A DNA stretch of 64,000 nucleotides from Aphrophora alni (taxonomy: Eukaryota > Arthropoda > Insecta > Hemiptera > Aphrophoridae), in assembly GCA_963513935.1 (NCBI GenBank), contig OY740774.1, positions 83,042,890 through 83,106,889 of the forward strand. Direction: 5' to 3'. The number at the start of each line of letters is the position of its first letter. Position 1 is the stretch's first letter. Under the pieces are notes generated by a model that did not search any database, was not told the DNA's origin, and saw only the letters and a program-made list of their open reading frames with translations. The translations under genes were made by a program, and so were the position numbers. This document shows, one piece after another, positions 1 to 13,500 of the stretch.

Positions 1-690
1 AAGTTTAGAGTTTATATGGCTTATTGTTAATGTGTTACAATTGATAGAGCTTAACTATTCTAAATCCTGGCCACAGGAAGACTGTGTGGATTAAGAAACT
101 CTCGAACACTTACTGGTCGACAAGAAAAACCCAGCCACTGAATCGTGAAGTAAAACAACAGGTTAAACTTTTGACAACAGGAAGATGCTAATATAAACTT
201 CCGAATTCAACATTATTTTTAAATTACACATTCATTTTTTGTACGATATAGATGATCTTTCTGATGAATGTGGATATTGCAATGCTTTGTTGTTTTATTG
301 TGAGATTGGCAGAACGTCACTGTTTTGTCACAAAGGTAGCGTAAAATGGTATTATCCAGGCCCATCCAGAGTTACAAAATCGAATGACAAGTGATACGCC
401 ACTTTCACTATTATTATCTGGAAAACATCAGTAGCTTTAACAATGCACTGGTGCTGTCTACCACAAAATAACCATTCTCCAGACTATATAATGAATACTG
501 ATGAGGCCAATTAATTAACCACACAAATGCAATTATTAAAAACTGTTAAAATTCTTATTTGGAAATGACTAGTTTAATATTAAGTTAATAATTGTGGTCT
601 ATTTAGAAATGAATGATTGGATTGTGTTATACCTATATAGGAGGATCATTTTATAAATAAAAATTATTTTGTGTCAGATCACATAAAACT
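1..690. other. AT-rich flank, nothing recognised
   Basis: No exon with paired splice sites, RNA gene or clear repeat was recognised here. Confidence 0.4.
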
Positions 691-890
691 GTAGCTACAA
701 TATTTTTTATTCTTCTATGTTATCTCCATGGAGATCTAAACACTTGTTGAGACATGGCATAAGTTTGATCCCTTCATGATATAGAAGTCTGCCACCTCTG
801 TCCATTTAACTAATCCATAACTTATGTTGCTTTGAAAGCATGTTTGTAACACATTATTTGACACAACTTTTCTTTTATTTGTATCAAGAA
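690..890 (-). pseudogene. Mariner transposase C-terminal remnant
   Basis: Read on the minus strand in shifting frames, the region gives KWTEVADFY, then a block resembling LNKCLDLHGDNIEE. This is the typical C-terminal end of mariner transposases (..KCLxxxGDYVEK). The frame is broken by shifts. Only the last 60 or so residues' worth is visible and no terminal repeat was located. Confidence 0.5.
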
Positions 891-1354
891 TCATGGCTTC
901 CATTGTATGAGATCAAAGATAAAGGCATTTTTGGAATATTTAAAGACGATTTTAAACCACTATAAATGTAAAAGAAATTTTAAAAAACCATTTAATATAT
1001 TTTTATGCTCTTACTTTAAGAAAGGACAAAATTATTTCTTTATGGTACCTCATTTTTGACTCTTTCATTTTTTCATTTGTCTTTTATGTCTCCATCTAAA
1101 TTAGAACCAAAAATATTAAAACTGTTATGATATTTTTTAAACACTATATACATGTCACCATCAGGTACTGGCCAGTATCAGTATCATATTGTCACAATCC
1201 ACCTCTAGTATAAAAGGACTTGATCAGTAAATTGCTACCCAATGGAACTACTTTTTAACCAAACTTATTTTATTTTGTTTAAATATTTTACTAGTATTTG
1301 TTCCTTTAAATGAAATATAAAGTATGAATATTTATATTTTGTTGATAAATTATA

Positions 1355-1360
1355 TTTATT
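1355..1360 (-). terminator. Polyadenylation signal of the insulin-like gene
   Basis: AATAAA on the minus strand about 75 nt after the TAA stop, in AT-rich DNA. This is a normal distance for a short 3' UTR. Confidence 0.55.
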
Positions 1361-1432
1361 AATTTAACATTGGTACAAAATGTGAATGTTATAAATAGAT
1401 TTGAGCAAAATATAATGTATAATTCGTAGATA

Positions 1433-1566
1433 TTAGGAACAGAATCCAGAAAAATCCTCGAGTGTACAAAGTCCATTGCAGCATTTTTCCATCAAACTTT
1501 GGCCATTGTGTACTTTAGTGGCTTTGGTATCGTCATCATTGCTCACGATTCCAGACATTAGATCAT
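1433..1566 (-). CDS. Insulin-like gene, last exon with A chain
   Basis: After the acceptor ACATTTTGTAG, entered in phase 1, the exon encodes an acidic spacer and then KCCNGLCTLEDFSGFCS and TAA. The A-chain cysteine framework CC-x3-C-x8-C is exact. The nearest basic residues upstream are single lysines, so the A chain may be released by monobasic cleavage, be N-terminally extended, or stay joined to the C-peptide. Confidence 0.88.
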
Positions 1567-4500
1567 CTACAAAATGTTAAATCAAATAATGTACAAAGAA
1601 TTCCATCTATGCTTTCAGGGTTAGGCGAAAGTTTGGTGACACCTTTGTAACTTGTGAACAAGTGAATTTAGAAAAAACACTACTTGTGGAATCTTTGTAG
1701 ATTTAATAAAGTACTTGTAAATTTTGCTGTATTGTTCGATTGTGATTGATCTTTAAAATGAGAGTTTGTTGGGGGTTTCAAAATTTTTAAATGAAACCAT
1801 AATCTAATAACACTTCATTTTAAAAGCAAATTACAAGTAACATTTTTTTTTTTTTTTTTGTTTTTATAACTCAAAATTTGGGGGAGCTTCCCATAAGTTC
1901 ACAATTTTGAGATCTTTATATCAAGATATATTTGATTGGGAGAAATGGAATAGTTGCAAGTAACGTGATTAATCAATAAACCTAATGAAATTATAAAATA
2001 TATTATTGCATGTATTATTTGTGTTCAAAGACAAAAACACTATAATTCAGAAGTTAAATGTAGACAGACAGATGAGATTTCAAAGTTGTTAAACTTACAG
2101 CATTATGTATGTGTGTGATTGAAAAACTTATAAGAAATGTTAGTTTAAGATTTCATAATTGTAATAATTTCATGACCTTTCTATTAAATCTGAAGGCATT
2201 TATTTATTATTTAATTTTATTCTGGAAAGAATTTACTTTAAATTGTCAGGCTCCATCTTATGAGAAAAGCACAAACACTTATTTATTTTACTCTTTTCTT
2301 CGATCGTGAATTTCGGAAAAATGTACTCATATTATGATCAATGATCATGAAAAACTTCTGAACTCTATGAACTTTTATTTGAAATTTGAGCTTTATGACA
2401 TGTATACTTTTAATATAAAATATGTTTGTCATTTACATGAATCTTGTTCTATAATTTGTTTATTATAAAATGTGTGTATTTCAGGAGGACTTAAGCACAC
2501 CGCTTAACCATATTATGTATGTTTAAAAAATATATATAAATTTTTGTAAATAAATGTATGTATTTCAGAAGTTTTTCATGATCATATATGAGTACATTTT
2601 CCCGACATTCATGACCCAAGAAAAAAGTAAAATAAATAAGTGTTTGTGCTTTTCTCACAAGCTGGAGCCTGACAATTTAAAGTAAATTCTTCCCAGAATA
2701 AAGTTAAATAATAAATAAATAAACTCATTCCTTCAGATTTAATAGAAAGTTCATGAAATAAATTATTACAAGACAAAACACAAATATTGTTTTTCTCAAA
2801 ATAACTCCAACAAATATGATAAAATTTAATTTACAGACAATCCATAAATACGAATTTAAATATTTTAAAACATTGTTTAAAATAACCTACAAAATCTAAG
2901 ATTATTTTGTATCGATGAATACAGTATCCATAATTGATTTTCACCTTTTTACTGACATCTATCAAACTGCTTAATTGGGCGTGTGAGGAAGTGTAGAAAT
3001 GTTTTTTCATTGTTAATTTTCTCTTTTTATGTGTGTTCATTTCTTCTAAAAAAAATAATAAAAAAATATTACTCTGCATAAGTTGGTGTTGTATGAATTA
3101 GTTTTTGGTTAATTTATTTTGCTGCTAATGAACAGCATTGTATCCCACTTGGGTAATTTATTTCTTTAAAACTTATTTTAAAATTATTATTATTAGTAGT
3201 AACATTTTTTCTCTTGTTTAAATACAAAATACCACTCGGTCATCATCACCTTATAAAAAGGGGGAAAAAACAACATAAAATAAAGACTCCATTCCATAGT
3301 CCTCAAATACTCAAATAGTATCCGGGTCGGAAAAGATCAAAAATTTGTCACAAGAGACCTGATAGAAAAAATGAAAGACAGAGATTCATTCATTCATTCT
3401 CTTGTTGTTGACACGATTTCTTTGTACAACAAGTGTCAAAATAATTAAGCTAGGATACTAAAATAACATTAAAACATTGGAAATAAATATACAGCTACAC
3501 TTAGTAAAACAAATACCAACATAATGTTTAGATTTTTTATGGATTGGAAACGCAGGCGTACCTTGGAAAGTGGTCCTTGGTACCTAGAAGTACAAAAATA
3601 GAAAACATTATAAAATACTAAGTTCTGAAATATTTTGTAAACACTTTACTTACTGTCTCAATCAGTAGAGAGTCATAACAAACTTTGTAGTATGATAGTA
3701 AGCCCATGTATCCTATCCATACGAAATTTAAACATAATAGACTATGTGCCCTATTAAACTCTAACTCAAATACCATCATAAGAAATTTCAATAGAATAAT
3801 AATAAAATATCATCAATTAGACATAAAAATATAGTTACAATAACAAACTAAAATTTTTTGACACAGCGAGGGCATTGTCCCCTATCACAATTATGAACAA
3901 AATTTGCTTACTGAATATACACTCCCCAACAACAACAAGTGTTTCAATTTTACAGCTTTAATTATTTTTGTCTACAGTTGTTGACAAAGTGGCATTTTGT
4001 TCATTTAAATTAGTTTGCAAAACAGCTGATTTCTCAACAGTTTCACTTTGCCCACTACTTTGCACACTCCGAATGGCAACCGAACAAAACGAAATTTAGG
4101 TTTAGTTTATTTGAATTGATTTATAATATACAGGAAATGTCTTGTATGTAGGTTAGATTAATTATTACATGTAAAATAACATAAATAAACAACAAAACAA
4201 CGTTTTAAAGTTGAAAAAGGAAGTAATTATTCATGAAGATGATTGACAGTGTATGTACATGGAGAGTATTTTTCGTTTGCCGAGTTTTGAAGTTGGTAAT
4301 CCCGTTTCCTCAACAATACACCTAAGTTATTTGTAATATTCATAAATAACCTCAGTTTGACGTGAGGTTGAACACTATTGTATTAAATTAATGTTTTATT
4401 AAATTGTGTTACTGCTGAAGTATATTTTTTATTTGTCACAAAATAACAACTGTAGACAAAGTATAATGTGCAATTCGTGAGCAAAGTGTCTTTTAAACTC

Positions 4501-7500
4501 GATAAAATTGACGCACAAGGCTTGCCGATTAAACATTTTTCTCTCGTTTAAAAAAGTGCCACTTTGCTCACTATTAAACTATCTATATCTTTTACATAGA
4601 GTAATTCCAGCCAAGACAGGGAATCTTTTATAGATGTCCAATCTATGGTCCATACCTAAAGTCCCTCCTTATTCTTGTGTCATAAATTTTAAATCACTAT
4701 TATGAGCTGTATGATCTTAAATTCACAACAACACTTCAAGGATATACCTGTTTGGAAGGGTTAAGATATTTAAATACTTCAAAACCTCCCTGCATTACTC
4801 TCTATATTTAAATGTTTAGATTATTAATTAATTCAAGACTACATAAAGTTGTAGATGTAGCTAGGATCCCTCAGGATTGAGTCCAGAGGAATTATTAATA
4901 ACATTGAACTCCTACGAAATATGCTTGGAATTCATTTTTAATTCTATTGGAAAATGTCACATTATTATATATTAAATTACAATTTTGAATATTCATTTAA
5001 TGAATAATTCCATGGGCTAAAACAGTGATACACACAACAGATAAAGGCATAGTCTCTACATCTCTTGCATAGTCTGCAATAATTCTTGTTAAGCAATCCC
5101 TATTAGTAAAGATTTAGTAGCAAAGGCGCCTTACCTATATTTCCATTATAATTTTTTATCATGGATGTGTCTCCTGTCTTTTCTCCATGTTTATTTGGCC
5201 TTGGATTGAAGACATTTCTTTTTTGTAGCTTTCTAGATCTTGATTTTCCTGTAAAACAAATAATAAAGTTATTTTATATTTGTTAATTTTATTGATATAT
5301 GAACTATGTTTTCAAGTATATTAATTTATAGACAAAATACCTGGCATTCCTGTGTATGTTGCTATTTTGTGACATTTGTAATAAAAATATGGTTACAATA
5401 GAACCCCTCTAATCCGTCACCTTCGGTACCGGGGGCATGGTCGGAAAGCAAAAAAAGGTTGGATTATCCGAAAAAAGTCAATATTTATTACATATTATAT
5501 AAAGAGATTTTTTTAAAGTGAAATATAAACTTTTAGAAGTCTATAATATATAAACTTTGCAAGTACTATAGCAAATCAATAGAAACAACACGAGAGATGA
5601 CACAGCACTGAAGCGAGAAAGCGATAACAAACTGGAAAGAATGGTGCCAGACGGGCCGTGAGTCATCGACAAGTTGGCAAGTCGGCACAGTATCACGAGC
5701 TCGAGCACGGTCGGATTAACCGGATAAACGGACCACCCGAGGGCGGATTAGAAGGGTTCTACTGTATATGAATAACTTAGGAGATCTATACCTACATATA
5801 TGAGCCTTAAATGCAATGTCTATAAGTTGATCAAAAGCTGCTGATCGGATATTCATGCACTATATAAATATAATATAAGGTCAGTTTTTGTCTTTATTTG
5901 ATTCAGTAATTCGCAAGCCTGTGACTCCTGTCAATACAAAATCTAATGTATATATACAATAAAATACAAAAGAGAGAGATAGCTAAAGCCTCACGTTGAG
6001 GTGCCAAATTGAAATACAATTTGTATTTACTAAAAGAAAAGTTAAAGGTTTAAAATTCAAATATCAATTTAAAATTAGTCTAAATTAATAAGAAAATCAA
6101 AATCACATGAGAACACATAAAATTTTAGGTTTATCCACAATAAATAATAATAATTTAAGAACAAGAATAATTCTGATTAAAAAGAAAATTAAGTTTGAAT
6201 ATTATATACAATTGATTTTGATTAGTCTCTCAGTTCACTAATTTAAGAACACAAATTATTAAAGTTCTTATTTTGTTGTAATTGGTTTACCAGTTTTTTG
6301 CATAAATATTGTCTCTATGAAATTTTTTATATACACAAGAAAAGCTGAACTAGTCTTTCTATAGGGAAATACTCTTATCTCGGGGTTGTTTAGGGATGGT
6401 GCCGGCTTTTTCCCAAATTTTTTGGAAAATACATATATAAATCATAAATTAACAAATTTGGTCTAAGACCCAAATGTCTTAATCGTACAAAGATAATATC
6501 AAAAGAATTGTGTGTATTGAAGTATCAATGAAATGTCTATTTTATCTTAAGAGTCTGAATTGAAATTCAATTGCCTATATCAAGTTTAAATATTATATTT
6601 TGAAATAATTAACTCCTCGTATATCTGAAAATCCTTCTGAGCAAGTATTAAGAATTGTGTCTGTCAATTAGTTATAAATACAATAGGAAATTTGGTTTGA
6701 TCTCGCTCAACTATTTCTTCAAGTTTTCATTTAAAGTTTTCTTTAGTATTTTGTAGAATTCGGGTTAAAACGCACTGTATAAATAACCCTCACTATTTAA
6801 GGGTTCTTCTTATACTGTTTTATTAGACTGAACACGATGATTACTAGGCAAAATCTGTTTCAATTCTTCTTGTCAGGGAAATCGTCCTTTTAGTTTAGAA
6901 GACACCTTTTCCTCAAGAGTAGCGTTCCCAAGCTTTGAATTACCCGCCTCCTGAATCACGTGATCTTTTGTGTATGTGTGTCTGTATATCAAGTGAAATA
7001 TTTGGTTCATTATTTATTAACTGTTTCTCTGAGGTTTAAAATTATTTAATTTGGAAGAATGGGACTCTAGGATACTAAATAAATTATATTAGAATAATAA
7101 ACAAACAAATAACTTCTTTAGTACATTAAACTATTACTAGCTAATCTACATATTTTAATTAATACAAATTGCATTGAAAATCCTACGTCATATTTATTAG
7201 TATTTCTTCAACCAATTGGAACATGAATTTTAAAAGTGAGCGTGTCTGTTGATTCGATCTTCTAAGAAGACGTATAAAATCAACCATGTTTATTTGGGAC
7301 GTGGTTTTGTTTTGAGTTTACACTGAATTACTTGTGAATCCTATGTATTTTTTCAAACAACTTTTTAGATCTATTATATTCCACTATAATCTATCCATTA
7401 ATAATATTAGTTTCTTCTGATAAATTCTTGTTTTCTTATAATCCTTGCGATTCTGAGGTACCTTGACTACCATTCTCATGCTAAAGATTTCTAAGTGATA

Positions 7501-10500
7501 TTTTAAAATTAGGATATTTCTTTTCAAAGGTCGAATCATGGTGTCTAATAATTTTCCTTTATGAACTGTTTAATAATTTGGAATAATTTTGAAGTGGAAA
7601 ACATGGTCTTTACATGTCGGGAAATAATTTTAATTTCCAATTTTCTTCTTGAATTCCTAGGCCTACCAGTTGATGATTGAATATTGAATTGGAGTAATTC
7701 TAATGTCTGATAGATCTCGTGTATGTTGCTCCTCGTTTGAATGACATTCCTTAAATATCTGCTCTGCATATATTTTCACTGAATACATTCCGAATTGTTT
7801 CAACAAGTTGTGATTCAGAAGTTAACAGAATACATTTATTTAAAAGTGTACATACAAAATAAGAATTAATTGTCACCAGATCCTTCGAAGTAGTCCCCTC
7901 CTGAGTTGATACACTGTGAAGCACCTCTTGAAGTCACTGTCTGTCAATGTGTTTAAGACGTTGGATGTTATTTCCTGGATCTCATCCCCTACCATATTAA
8001 ACCTTTATCTCTTGAGTCACATCTTCAGCTTAAGAAATAAAAAAAGTTACACAGCCCTAAATCAGGGGAGTACAGAGGATGATGAATGATAGTAAAGTGT
8101 ATAGAGACCAAAAATTCACACAAATCAGAGATGTGTGAGCTGATACATTGTCATAATGGAAGACATGTTCAGCAAATTCAATTTCGCAGATGCCTTAGAA
8201 CTTCGATGAATTTTCTGTTCACTGTCTGTCCTTGCGGTTAACACCCTTTACATCAAAAGGAAATGAGCATAGACTTGAGGTTGCTGTGAACTTGATGAGG
8301 TTTTTGAGTCTTGGGGAATTTGATGATTTCTACTGGTACGATTGCTGTTTTGTTTCAGGGTTATATTCATAAACTTATGATTCACCCATTAAGATGTTTG
8401 AAATGAAATTCGGTCAGCTCCGCATTGAGTTGTCAGTGGTGTGCACATGAGCTTTATTTTATTTTTGGTCTTCTGTCAGTAAACGTGGAACAAACTTGGC
8501 TGTAATTTTATGCATCCCCAGATCCTCCGTCAAAATTCGCTGACAAGTTCAAAATGATAAACCTAAAGCTTCACAGAGATCAATGATTGTTTTGTCCTGA
8601 ATGTAACTTTAACTGACATTCTGCCCTCTTTGAACCGTCTGAACCTTTCCGAAAACATATTGCATCTTCTTCAAAAGCTTATTTCAACATTTAATGACTT
8701 TCTTTGTTGTTTTTCAGAGTTTAAAAGAAAATTTAACACAAACTCTTTGGTCTTTCAAATCACTAATTTTCACAAACGACCAATTGCTTAAACGGAGTTT
8801 AATAAGCACTGTAACTAACAAAACACTGATGCTGCTTCTCTAACAATTGTTACAATTCCCAAGGTTAACCAGGAGTTATCTAGCGATTATACCTGTATCT
8901 AATTTTTCCCGCCTACAAAGATGCGCATTCTGGAAACTTTGAATTGCACTTCGTATTTATACAAAATATTCAGAATGAAAAATAATTAATTTTTAAGTTG
9001 TAATAATATAAAGAAAAAGGTTTCTATGTAACTTTTAAGGATTTCGCCTCCATTAAATAAAAAAAGATATCCACAAACACCTTTGCTGAAGAAAAAGATC
9101 CAGGTAACTGTGACAGAATTGGTGTATATGACTTAAACGCTAATTGGACTGAAAACATTTTTTAAATTTAGTTAATAGTTCACAAGTTTTAACAATTTTT
9201 TGCCAGAGATAGAGAGATCACTTGGCCATACTCTCGAAATGTCATGTATTCATAAATGTACACAAATTATGGCAAATGTCCAAATAAGCTATATCTAAAT
9301 ATGTTTCAGTATTTGTATATTTACCATTTGTTTTAAGTTCTTGTTGAATATCTTCAGTAGTTTCATTGTACTTTAAAGGATTTGTTACTCTCTTTCCCTC
9401 AGTGTCTAAAAATTAAAAAATTAATAAGTTATAAAATTAGATTGTAAAATTTATTTTTCTTGTACATTAAATTTATTTTCATGAGATGAAATTGGCTTAT
9501 ATTTATTTATTTATCTCAATTGGCTTACATAAATAAAACCATAAATTTAAAAGCATGTTTTCATACTAGGGTATGTACCTACAAAATAACTGAAATTCAA
9601 ATATGATATAATTGCATGATTCTCTGCTACATTTTATAAAGTAACACTTCTAATCAGTCTGCTAAATCAAGCCTTGCATGCTGACAGGTTTTTTTAAAAG
9701 TGTTTAAATAAGACTGGTGACTTTTGTGATGGTGGATAATGAAGATGAAACACTGTTTGTGAAGTTTTGCTCTCTTTTAGGGAAAACAGCCGTTGAAATT
9801 GTTTTAACGTGTCATCAAGCTCAAGTACAACATAACTTAATGAGTGATAATCATGTTTGAAACGTCACTTGTAAACCCAGCTGATTTTTAACAAGTTGGA
9901 ATAACAAACATTTTTGAAAAAAGTTGGCCACACAATCAATGAAGTCTTGGAGTTCATGTCAACAAATGTTACCGATAGATTTGAAAAGGATTTGTCTTAC
10001 AGGATAATCGTTTGAATGTTTATCACGATTTTAAGGAACAGTTCAAAATAACCTCTTTTTAAAGTTGTAATCGAAAATGAGTTTTGATGATTACAGTATA
10101 TGACTTGGAAAAAAAAAGCATTAAGTTAATGGAAACACAAAATTTACATTTACCCAAGACAATTCAACAGGTCTGAACCAATGTCAATACCATGTTGATT
10201 TGTTTTTTAAAATTTTTATATTAATGGAATCGTGCATAAAAAAATTATTCTTTATGGATAAACAGAGAATTAACAGTTGGATGTGCACAACACTACTACT
10301 GCTTAGATGGCCTTGGTTGTACAATAGTTTTTGACCAAAAACAACATAGTATTGTATCTTTTTCATCCAATCTTTCACAATGCAACTGTTTTTGTTTCTT
10401 ATGAAACATGACATGAAAGGAAAACGTTCTATTGACATAGAAGAAATGAATCGGAAAAGATTGTAAGCTTTGAACAAAATAAACAATGAAGAGTTTCAGA

Positions 10501-13500
10501 ACTGTTTTCCACAGTAGAGAAAACTTTTGGGCAAATGTGTTGATTCAAGAAGAGAATACTTTGAAGTGGACTAGATTTATAAATTATAAAAAAACTTAAT
10601 GTTTTAAACATTATTCTGGTTATTTTTGGATATCCTCTCTTGTAATAAATTGAGTATAGAAGCTCAGGTAGTGAGTTACACTTCAACCACAGTGGACTTT
10701 TTAACACTTTAAGGACTGCCGTTGCACTTGACTTGGCAGGAGGAATTTAATACATAAGCCTGCTGTCGCGTTCTACACAGTCTGAACTTGTTTCTATTTG
10801 AAAAGTTGCTTCTAAAACATCAGTAGTCTTCAACAATTCATTCTTTATATTTTTTAGTTCAGATAATCTACACTAGAGTATAGTGCATTGTAAAAACAAA
10901 ATTAACTTAACAGTTGACATTCTATGAGTTTTATAAGTTTCTATGACTTATAGTTCCAATGTTATAGTTTTTTATCATTTATTTGAAAATGGGTTCTAAA
11001 CGTTTGTCAATTTAGGAATTAGAGGAACTCCTAAAAGTCTTAGGGTCAGATTTGAATAGCGAGAGTGGGTGTGAAATAACTGATGTGTTACTGAAATATA
11101 AAAAAAATTAATACAAATAGTCAATATTTTCTAAGTTATAGCTTGATTATTGTAACTCATGCATCACTAAAAATGGTGACATTGTTGTTGAAACCTGTTA
11201 GAGTTAATAAACATTTGATTTCTGAGAAAGTGTATTGAAGTTTTAGGTTAATTTTAAAAGAAATAAAAACATAAATAATGGTACAACATTTTTTCCAAAT
11301 TCTACTTAGTTTCTTTTAAGAGAAAATTTTGCTTTTTTCAAGTCATGAATTTAAAAAGTTGATACTACAGTCTGTGAATTTATGACATAAACAATATATT
11401 TTAGTTCCCGTTTTATCACATTTTTTTTTCGAATTTGTTATACAAATATTTTTATTTAGAAAAATATAATTTCTAAATGATTGTCACTTGAGAAATTAGA
11501 GATGAAATTACTTCAAACTTCTGGATCAGATTTGGATAGTGAAATAAATTGTTCAAGTGTATTATTAGAATAAAATTTGAACACAATTTTAGCATAAATG
11601 GTCATTCTTTTTTTAAATAAAAGAAAATAATGTTATATTTTTTAATAAGATTTATACTATTAAATCTACCAAAGATACTTGGTAGAACTTCATGTTAAAT
11701 GAAATACAAGCACAATATTTTGTAAATTCTACAATTTTAATGAATCTTACCAACCATGGTTTTGTCAGTTACAGTATTAATGAGGCAGCTTAACACAGAC
11801 TAAGGAAAGTATTAAAAAAAGCAAAGCATTTGTATAATATATGCTTTTTAATATTTTCTTTAATCTGTGTTAAGTTGCCTTACAAATGCTTAACTGGTGA
11901 AACCATGGTCAGTAAGATTAATTGATTTCATTTGCATTGAAAAAAATATATACATAGATGTTTAAAAGAAAATTTTACACAGAACGAACCTGTTATATTG
12001 CATTGTACTGAGTTGAACATAACAAATTTAATATAAACATGCAAATTTTCTTGATAATGCTTAGGACTGGCCTGTTCATTGTGTAACCGTTTGCCCAGTC
12101 TTCAAATTTACCAAACAAGAGTAAGAAAGGTTGTCTAATGGGTTTGTGCTTTAGAGTAGTGGACCCCATTTTAACCTCACTCCATAGTTTTACTACAGCC
12201 GAGTTACTTTTCATTTATTTTATTATCTATTGTTGTTAGACAAAAACATAATTTGTATAGGAAGAGTCCTTAATTCAATATGATACATCTTATAACTACA
12301 GTAGAACCTCTGTTAACCGGCCTCGGATTAACCGGCCTATATCCTATTGTACTGGTTGGATGAGAGTTTCCGAAAATATATTGTAATTGAAACACCAAAG
12401 CAGCGGCGATATCAAAGGACTTTGTCGATAGCGGTATCCCATTGTCGGCGGCGTAAAAACACTGTGGCACCAAAGCGGCGGCGATATCAAACGACTTTGT
12501 CGATAGCGGTATCCCATTGTCGGCAGCATAAAAACACCGCGGCACCAAAGCAGCGGCGAGTCAAACGATTTTGTCGATAGCGGTATCCTATTGTAGGCGG
12601 CATACAAACACCGCGGCATTGGCACCCGTCGGTATAGCAGATATACACCCACAAAAACGTTTGATGGGCCGCTTTTTTTCCAAGAATCATTTTAGTATAC
12701 ATTATGGAAAATATAACATTTCTTTTCAGTTTTCAGAAGCGTGTGTTGGTTTCGTTTGAGACACGGTTAAATGTGTCAAAAGACTTAACAGAGGGGAATC
12801 TGTAAAAAAGCTTTGTAGTGTTTAATTTTTTCAAATTTGATGTATAATATACATAACATAATATATACGATACATTTATGTACAATAAAATGAGTTGCAA
12901 TAACATCTTAATTGCATAATTCTTAGTGCTACCTGATTAAATAAGCTTTCTTTGAACGAAAACCGATTTTTCACGGGAACCTCGGATTAACCGGAAAACG
13001 GGTAACCGGCCCGGGTGTCAGTCCCAACTAGACCGGTTAAGAGGGGTTCTACTGTAAATAAAAATATTTAGTACAAAAAATACCATTTAAATTTACATTT
13101 GTCAAACTAATAAATCAATTGCAACATGAAGTAACAAGTACAAAACATGAAAAAAGGGTAAACAACTTTATGAAGTAATTTTTAATTATTTGTTGCTTGC
13201 CCATGTAACATTCTGACTAGTCACAGAATAAAAACAATTACCCAGTAAAAAAATATACAAGGCCTTATTTTTTATTAATTTTTTTTTTCAGAATGATGCC
13301 TCAATTTCCTCAGGAAAACTGTCATAGAACTTCACATTGGTAAAATTGATTCCTTTTTTGAGTTTGCATAGAGTGCATTTTTCTACTCTAAAATTTTGTA
13401 TATTAATAAATTATTTGAAATTAAAACTATTGACTTATCCTTATTTTTAATAAAAAATTTAAATATACAGAAAATATAAAATATTCAACTTCATAAAAAG

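Noticed and set aside
12270..12702. Overlapping open frames of 70-100 codons on both strands at the tandem repeat
   Set aside because: They result from a 75-bp period divisible by three inside a transposable element; the encoded repeats match no known protein and appear on both strands.
12344..13054. Possible CpG island or promoter for a host gene
   Set aside because: The GC-rich tract is confined to a TA-flanked repeat element.
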